8,822 nucleotides of DNA from Oligoflexaceae bacterium (GTDB taxonomy: Bacteria; Bdellovibrionota_B; Oligoflexia; Oligoflexales; Oligoflexaceae), in contig CANJJY010000176.1 in NCBI GenBank assembly GCA_947474445.1, forward strand, positions 1 through 8,822, in the 5' to 3' direction. Shown one piece after another: positions 5,956 to 8,822 of this stretch. Both the position numbers and the translations under genes were made by a program. Each line of letters begins with the position of its first letter. Within the stretch, counting starts at the first letter, position 1. Below the pieces are notes generated by a model. It was not told where the DNA came from and made no database searches. It saw only the letters and a list, made by a program, of their open reading frames with translations.

Positions 5956-6874
5956 GCGCGCATGGCTCGTCCTCGCCACTCTCTTCGCCTGGTCCTGCGG
6001 TCCGGCCAGCGAACATGCAACTCTCAAGAGCAGTGAAAGTCTCAGCTATCAAATCGGCAGTGAGTGGGGAAAGAAGGTAGTCGATGCTGGAGCGATGAAC
6101 CAATTTCCGAGTCTCGAACGCATCGCTCAAGGCACGGGTCGTCTATCCGGCGGAACAGGATTTTATCTCGGAAAATTTGCTGGCGAACATATCGTAGCGA
6201 CCAATCATCACGTGTGCCCGGCCGGATTTGCGTGTCTGGGAGGTATGTTTCAACTGCCCGTGATCGACAAAAGTTTTAAACTCGCGAGGTTCATCGGAAC
6301 CTGGGACAGCGTCGACTTGAGTCTGCTCGCGATCACCGTCACCGCGCAAGAGGAAGCCCTGCTCGCGACCCTCAGCAATCCCTTCCGTTTCGAGCAGCCG
6401 ATCTCCCGCAGCCAAGCCCTGATCACTGTCGGTTTTGGTATCGCCGGCAACTCCAAGCGCGAGCTCGTCTACAATGCTGACGAAGATTGCCGGGTCTTTT
6501 CTGGTCGCGATGAGTTTCGCCTGCTCGCTGATCCCGACGCTGTCAATCCCGTGGATTACCGGGCCTGGTCCTTTGCCAATGGCTGTGATGTGTCGCACGG
6601 CGATTCGGGTTCGGCGATGATCGACCGGGAGAACGGCGCCGTGGTGGGCTTGATCTGGACCGGAAAAATCCCGAAAATTCCTGAGATTCAAAGTTCAGCT
6701 TATCTCGATCAGCTCGAGGCAAAGCAGGATCCAGCGATTTGGACGGAACTCTCTTATGCCGTTCCCGCCTTGAAAATCAAGGAAGCCTTAGAGGCTAGCC
6801 TGGAGCTCGGACAGATCGATAGTCAGCGCCACGCCGTGATCGCTGCGATCCTGGAAACGCCGCCTCTACTTTAG
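5954..6874 (+). CDS. Trypsin-fold serine protease, probable lipoprotein
   Basis: This 306-residue protein begins MRAWLVLATLFAWSCG. The hydrophobic stretch ending in Cys15 resembles a lipoprotein signal, though Ala and Trp before the Ser-Cys make the lipobox imperfect. The mature part carries a full chymotrypsin-like triad: His86 in TNHHVC (85 or 86, with 86 aligning to the usual NHV), Asp121 in VDLSLL, and Ser218 in GDSGSAM. Cys88/Cys94 and Cys179/Cys211 could form disulfides beside the active site. There is no PDZ domain, so it is not a full HtrA/DegP. The start follows AGGAG by 6 bases. The substrate is unknown. It is only 60 bp downstream of gene E on the same strand with no visible terminator between, so it may be co-transcribed with A-E and could process envelope proteins. 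Its own promoter was not convincingly found. Confidence 0.88.
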   Translation: MRAWLVLATLFAWSCGPASEHATLKSSESLSYQIGSEWGKKVVDAGAMNQFPSLERIAQGTGRLSGGTGFYLGKFAGEHIVATNHHVCPAGFACLGGMFQLPVIDKSFKLARFIGTWDSVDLSLLAITVTAQEEALLATLSNPFRFEQPISRSQALITVGFGIAGNSKRELVYNADEDCRVFSGRDEFRLLADPDAVNPVDYRAWSFANGCDVSHGDSGSAMIDRENGAVVGLIWTGKIPKIPEIQSSAYLDQLEAKQDPAIWTELSYAVPALKIKEALEASLELGQIDSQRHAVIAAILETPPLL

Positions 6875-6908
6875 TCTCCCTAGAAGAGTGTCTCTATGAG
6901 CAGGCGGT

Positions 6909-7319
6909 TCAAACTGTTTCGATCAGCTTCTGCTTGAGCGTTGACAGCTGACTCAGGAGCAGGCGACGAGATTCGGCGCATTCGCTGACTTCAAGCTGAA
7001 GATGAGTTTTGAGAATATGCTCGTAGACACCTTCGAGTTTGAACGTCTGGCAGATGGCGCCCCAGTATTTCATGTTCAGCTTGCGTTTTCCCGACATCAC
7101 AAACGCGAGATAGCCTTTGGAAGGGATCCCCGCGCGGCGGCAGATGTAGGTCAAAGACACTTTTTTGGATTGGCTCTTATTCACCGTGTACAGCGAGCGC
7201 AAAATACGGGCTGGACTGTCGGCTTCGAGAAACTCGCGTTGGATCATGTAGCAAGGGTCTAGGTTTTCTATAGGACGACTGACTGATGTGCCTGTCATCG
7301 CTCCGAGTGGCGGTACCAT
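6909..7319 (-). CDS. Short TIGR02147-like protein (N-terminal domain only)
   Basis: The ATG at 7319 follows AAGGA (7328-7332) by 8 bases and is preferred over a TTG at 7427. It gives 136 residues. Residues 20-110 match the N-terminal pattern of TIGR02147 proteins: an acidic start, then VSLTYICRRAGIPSKGYLAFVMSGKRKLNMKY-like sequence (55-85, with RRAGIPSKGYL and SGKRKL as key parts), then a helical stretch (86-110). This part resembles a helix-turn-helix domain. Full-length members are about twice as long and carry a C-terminal DUF4423 domain, which is absent here; the stop is followed directly by the convergent protease gene. It may be a naturally short DNA-binding regulator or a truncated relative. 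Its gene converges on the protease, with stops 34 bp apart. Targets are unknown. Confidence 0.75.
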   Translation of the reverse strand: MVPPLGAMTGTSVSRPIENLDPCYMIQREFLEADSPARILRSLYTVNKSQSKKVSLTYICRRAGIPSKGYLAFVMSGKRKLNMKYWGAICQTFKLEGVYEHILKTHLQLEVSECAESRRLLLSQLSTLKQKLIETV

Positions 7320-7327
7320 GGGCAATT

Positions 7328-7332
7328 TCCTT
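7328..7332 (-). promoter_or_regulatory. Ribosome binding site deciding the start of the TIGR02147-like gene
   Basis: Read on the minus strand, AAGGA sits 8 bases before the ATG at 7319. No comparable site precedes the upstream TTG at 7427, and the extra 36 residues it would add do not resemble the family. Confidence 0.6.
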
Positions 7333-7459
7333 CTGATTTTTTTGGCGTCAACACTTCGCACACCTGAGGACGCCCGAAGGATAAGATTATTGCGTGAGTC
7401 GGAGAGAAATCTGGAACCATCAATCAATAGATGGGTTTAGCGCCGGGCCCAAGAGGGGA

Positions 7460-7484
7460 GGCGGGCTCATTGCACCGCCTTTTT
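7460..7484 (+). terminator. Intrinsic terminator, plus orientation
   Basis: GGCGG (7460-7464) pairs with CCGCC (7475-7479). Two more inner pairs (GC 7465-7466 with GC 7472-7473) form around a bulged A. The stem is followed by TTTTT at 7480-7484. The T-run means it works best on plus-strand transcripts, perhaps antisense or read-through from the protease. It also lies 10 bp past the stop of the minus-strand heme protein gene. There the strand after the stem reads TCCCCTCTT, a weak tail, so two-way use is uncertain. Confidence 0.5.
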
Positions 7485-7493
7485 GCCATTTTC

Positions 7494-8237
7494 TCACTTG
7501 AGGGCCATTTCGAGAGAGGCGGCCGCGAGCTCAGGGCTCAGGCTCGAAGCTTTGACAGCGGGCCAAGGCGTAAGGCCTTTGTGAGGTCCGATTGAAGCGG
7601 CCGCGAGGATTTGAGCGGCGGTCCGGCCCTGCTTTTCTCCCGGCAATGCACCGTGACAGGATTCACAGTTCGCCTTGTAAATTTTTTGACCTTCGATCAA
7701 AGACGCTTGAGCAGCAGGAGCTGGAACCGGTGCGGGAGCTGGAGCCGGAGCTGGATCGCTGGCAGGCGCTGGGCTATTCGCTCCGGGCATGTCGGGGTTT
7801 TTGCGACAGGTCGCTGGTTTTTCTTCGTCTGCCTTGTCGTCCTTATCTTCAGAGTCCGCTGGTGGTGTAGCGGGAGGTGTCGTCGGTGGAGTGGTGACGA
7901 CGACCGCATCTTTTTTCTTTTTCTTTTGATTGCCGGTCGCCGGTACCGCTGCGTCTTTGGGCTCGGTCACCGTCTCGGTTTCATCGTCTATAGCGGTAGC
8001 ATCCTCCTTGTAGACAACGCAGAGAGGCAGAGCCTCGAGGTCTTTTTCGGTCTGATCGATTGATGAGATTCCCTCTAATGGCTGCGCATCAGCGGCGGCG
8101 ATCGCTTCATCGGAGGTCAGCCCCGTTTTATGCTTGCTGCCACAGCCTATCGCTAAGGTGGCTACCAAAGCGCCGACGAGGACTGCATCCCACAGAATCA
8201 AACCGCCCTTACCTGAATGTATCTTCATATTTTTCAT
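7494..8237 (-). CDS. Lipoprotein with low-complexity linker and a C-terminal c-type heme (CxxCH) domain
   Basis: The ATG at 8237 follows AAGGGG (8245-8250) by 7 bases. It gives 247 residues; the ATG three codons later lacks as good a site. The N-terminus (about 13-32) is a hydrophobic signal ending LAIGC, so Cys32 is the likely lipidated residue. Residues 40-180 are low complexity: acidic patches, KKKKK (105-109), TTPPTTPP (115-122) and a Pro-Ala repeat (162-175). Cys73 and Cys144 could pair. The C-terminal part (180-247) is a small cytochrome-c-like domain with CESCH (191-195). Related domains have a Met ligand near GxM. Here that position appears to be KGL (220-222), with His219 beside it and Met244 near the end. 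The protein is probably tethered to a membrane and carries electrons or senses redox state. No partner oxidoreductase gene is in the window. Confidence 0.82.
   Translation of the reverse strand: MKNMKIHSGKGGLILWDAVLVGALVATLAIGCGSKHKTGLTSDEAIAAADAQPLEGISSIDQTEKDLEALPLCVVYKEDATAIDDETETVTEPKDAAVPATGNQKKKKKDAVVVTTPPTTPPATPPADSEDKDDKADEEKPATCRKNPDMPGANSPAPASDPAPAPAPAPVPAPAAQASLIEGQKIYKANCESCHGALPGEKQGRTAAQILAAASIGPHKGLTPWPAVKASSLSPELAAASLEMALK
7713..7754 (-). repeat. Pro-Ala-coding hexanucleotide repeat in the heme lipoprotein
   Basis: A tandem run of hexamers near GGAGCT/GGAGCC (plus-strand reading) encodes residues 162-175, an almost pure Pro-Ala repeat. It is likely an extended, flexible spacer, and its length could change in frame by slippage. 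Confidence 0.7.
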
Positions 8238-8250
8238 CTAGAGTCCCCTT

Positions 8251-8355
8251 ATGCAATGTGCAAAACATTTATCGGGTGACCTTGGTGAAATCTTTAGTGA
8301 GGTTTGATAGTGCATTTAATGCAGGGTGTTATCACGTTTTTTAAATGTGCACTTA
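8251..8355 (-). promoter_or_regulatory. Upstream region of the heme lipoprotein with repeated TGCA motifs
   Basis: This AT-richer stretch holds a direct repeat AATGTGCA at 8255-8262 and 8344-8351. Between the copies is an inverted repeat, TGCATT-T-AATGCA (8311-8323). GTGCAC at 8347-8352 is a further small palindrome. Such clustering suggests binding sites for a regulator of the minus-strand gene starting at 8237. I did not find a convincing -35/-10 pair, so the promoter itself is not placed. Confidence 0.35.
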
Positions 8356-8426
8356 AATGAGAAAAGGGGTGAAACGAGGGGGGGCTCGGCTTTTAAGGCC
8401 ATGAAACGAGACGGGACGTAAGATTC

Positions 8427-8451
8427 GAAAGAACGGCCCCAAGGGGAGCCG
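8427..8451 (-). terminator. Intrinsic terminator after the OB-fold gene
   Basis: On the minus strand a stem forms from CGG and CCCC pairing with GGGG and CCG, with a two-base bulge and a TT loop (plus-strand 8434-8451). It is followed by TTCTTTC (8427-8433). It starts 17 bp past the stop of the minus-strand gene at 8469, as expected for its terminator. The pyrimidine tail is interrupted by C, so strength is moderate. Confidence 0.5.
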
Positions 8452-8468
8452 CCCAAGGCCGACGAAGT

Positions 8469-8822
8469 TTAGCTCTCGTCGAGGACTAAGCAAAGCAGGC
8501 CGCGCGCTTGGATGTAATCACCAACCTTCCAGCTCAAGGGGCCCTCAATATGGAGATAGAGGGGCACCAGGGTATCGAGCAGAATCAGTTCCTCACCGAT
8601 GACTTCGGCGATGCGGCCGCGGACGAGAACATCGGAACCGGAGCGCAGATGGGCCGGACGATTCTGCAGTTGAAAGCTAGGTGTCTTGTCCGCAGTCGCT
8701 TCCATCTGGACGAACTCGAGCCCCAGAGGGGCATCGAAGGTCTTCCCTTTGAAGGCCAGGTGATCCTCGGTCGTCAGACAGTTATCACCACAGCGAACCC
8801 GCTGGTCGAGACCGTTAATCAC
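8469..8822 (-). CDS. C-terminal part of a protein with an OB-fold-like end (5' end outside the window)
   Basis: The frame is open from the window edge (8822) to TAA at 8469-8471, giving at least 117 residues. The GTG at the very edge is probably internal, and no good ribosome binding site precedes the later ATG at 8705, so the true start lies beyond the window. The last 60 residues read SDVLVRGRIAEVIGEELILL, then a Pro-Leu strand, then VGDYIQARGLLCLVL. The spacing of G-V-V-G, hydrophobic strands and a second V-G-D-x-x-x-x-x-G resembles a small OB-fold beta-barrel. Two cysteines (11 and 15 of the visible part) sit in RCGDNC. The family is not recognised. A terminator-like hairpin follows. Confidence 0.6.
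   Translation of the reverse strand: MINGLDQRVRCGDNCLTTEDHLAFKGKTFDAPLGLEFVQMEATADKTPSFQLQNRPAHLRSGSDVLVRGRIAEVIGEELILLDTLVPLYLHIEGPLSWKVGDYIQARGLLCLVLDES

Noticed and set aside
6143..6691. 182-codon minus-strand frame opposite the protease
   Set aside because: It lies wholly opposite a gene with an intact catalytic triad and has no recognisable features.

Overview
This window looks like chromosomal DNA from a Gram-negative, moderately GC-rich bacterium, probably of the Bdellovibrionota/Oligoflexia type. The clues are several signal-peptide and lipoprotein genes, an OmpA/MotB peptidoglycan-binding protein, and a protein resembling the TIGR02147 family, which is common in Bdellovibrio-like bacteria and Fibrobacter. 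The lineage is an inference; no rRNA or housekeeping gene is present to fix it.

Positions 1-192 are a leader region with two inverted repeats and a very good match to a sigma-54 (-24/-12) promoter at 121-136. Positions 193-5893 hold five tightly packed plus-strand genes, called A to E here. A is a signal-peptide-bearing polytopic membrane protein with a TolB-N/CsgG-like periplasmic domain and a Lys-rich tail. B is a MotA/TolQ/ExbB-type channel subunit. C is a MotB-type subunit with an OmpA-like domain. D is a three-TM protein with a large cysteine-containing periplasmic part. E is a secreted cysteine-rich protein. A and B overlap by 203 bp; B/C, C/D and D/E each overlap by 4 bp (GTGA or ATGA). 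The five genes look like one transcription and assembly unit: an ion-driven, peptidoglycan-anchored stator (B+C) coupled to three envelope proteins I do not recognise as a named system. This is the most interesting part of the window.

A 60-bp gap follows, with a 9-bp inverted repeat around the ribosome binding site, and then a plus-strand trypsin-fold serine protease, probably a lipoprotein (5954-6874). It may belong to the same transcription unit because I see no terminator after gene E.

The rest is on the minus strand: a short TIGR02147-like protein (6909-7319), a lipoprotein with a long low-complexity linker and one c-type heme motif (7494-8237), and the 3' part of a gene whose C-terminus looks like an OB-fold (8469-8822, running off the window). 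A plus-oriented intrinsic terminator (7460-7484) and a minus-oriented one (8427-8451) lie between these genes. I found no tRNA, rRNA, CRISPR array, transposase or insertion sequence.
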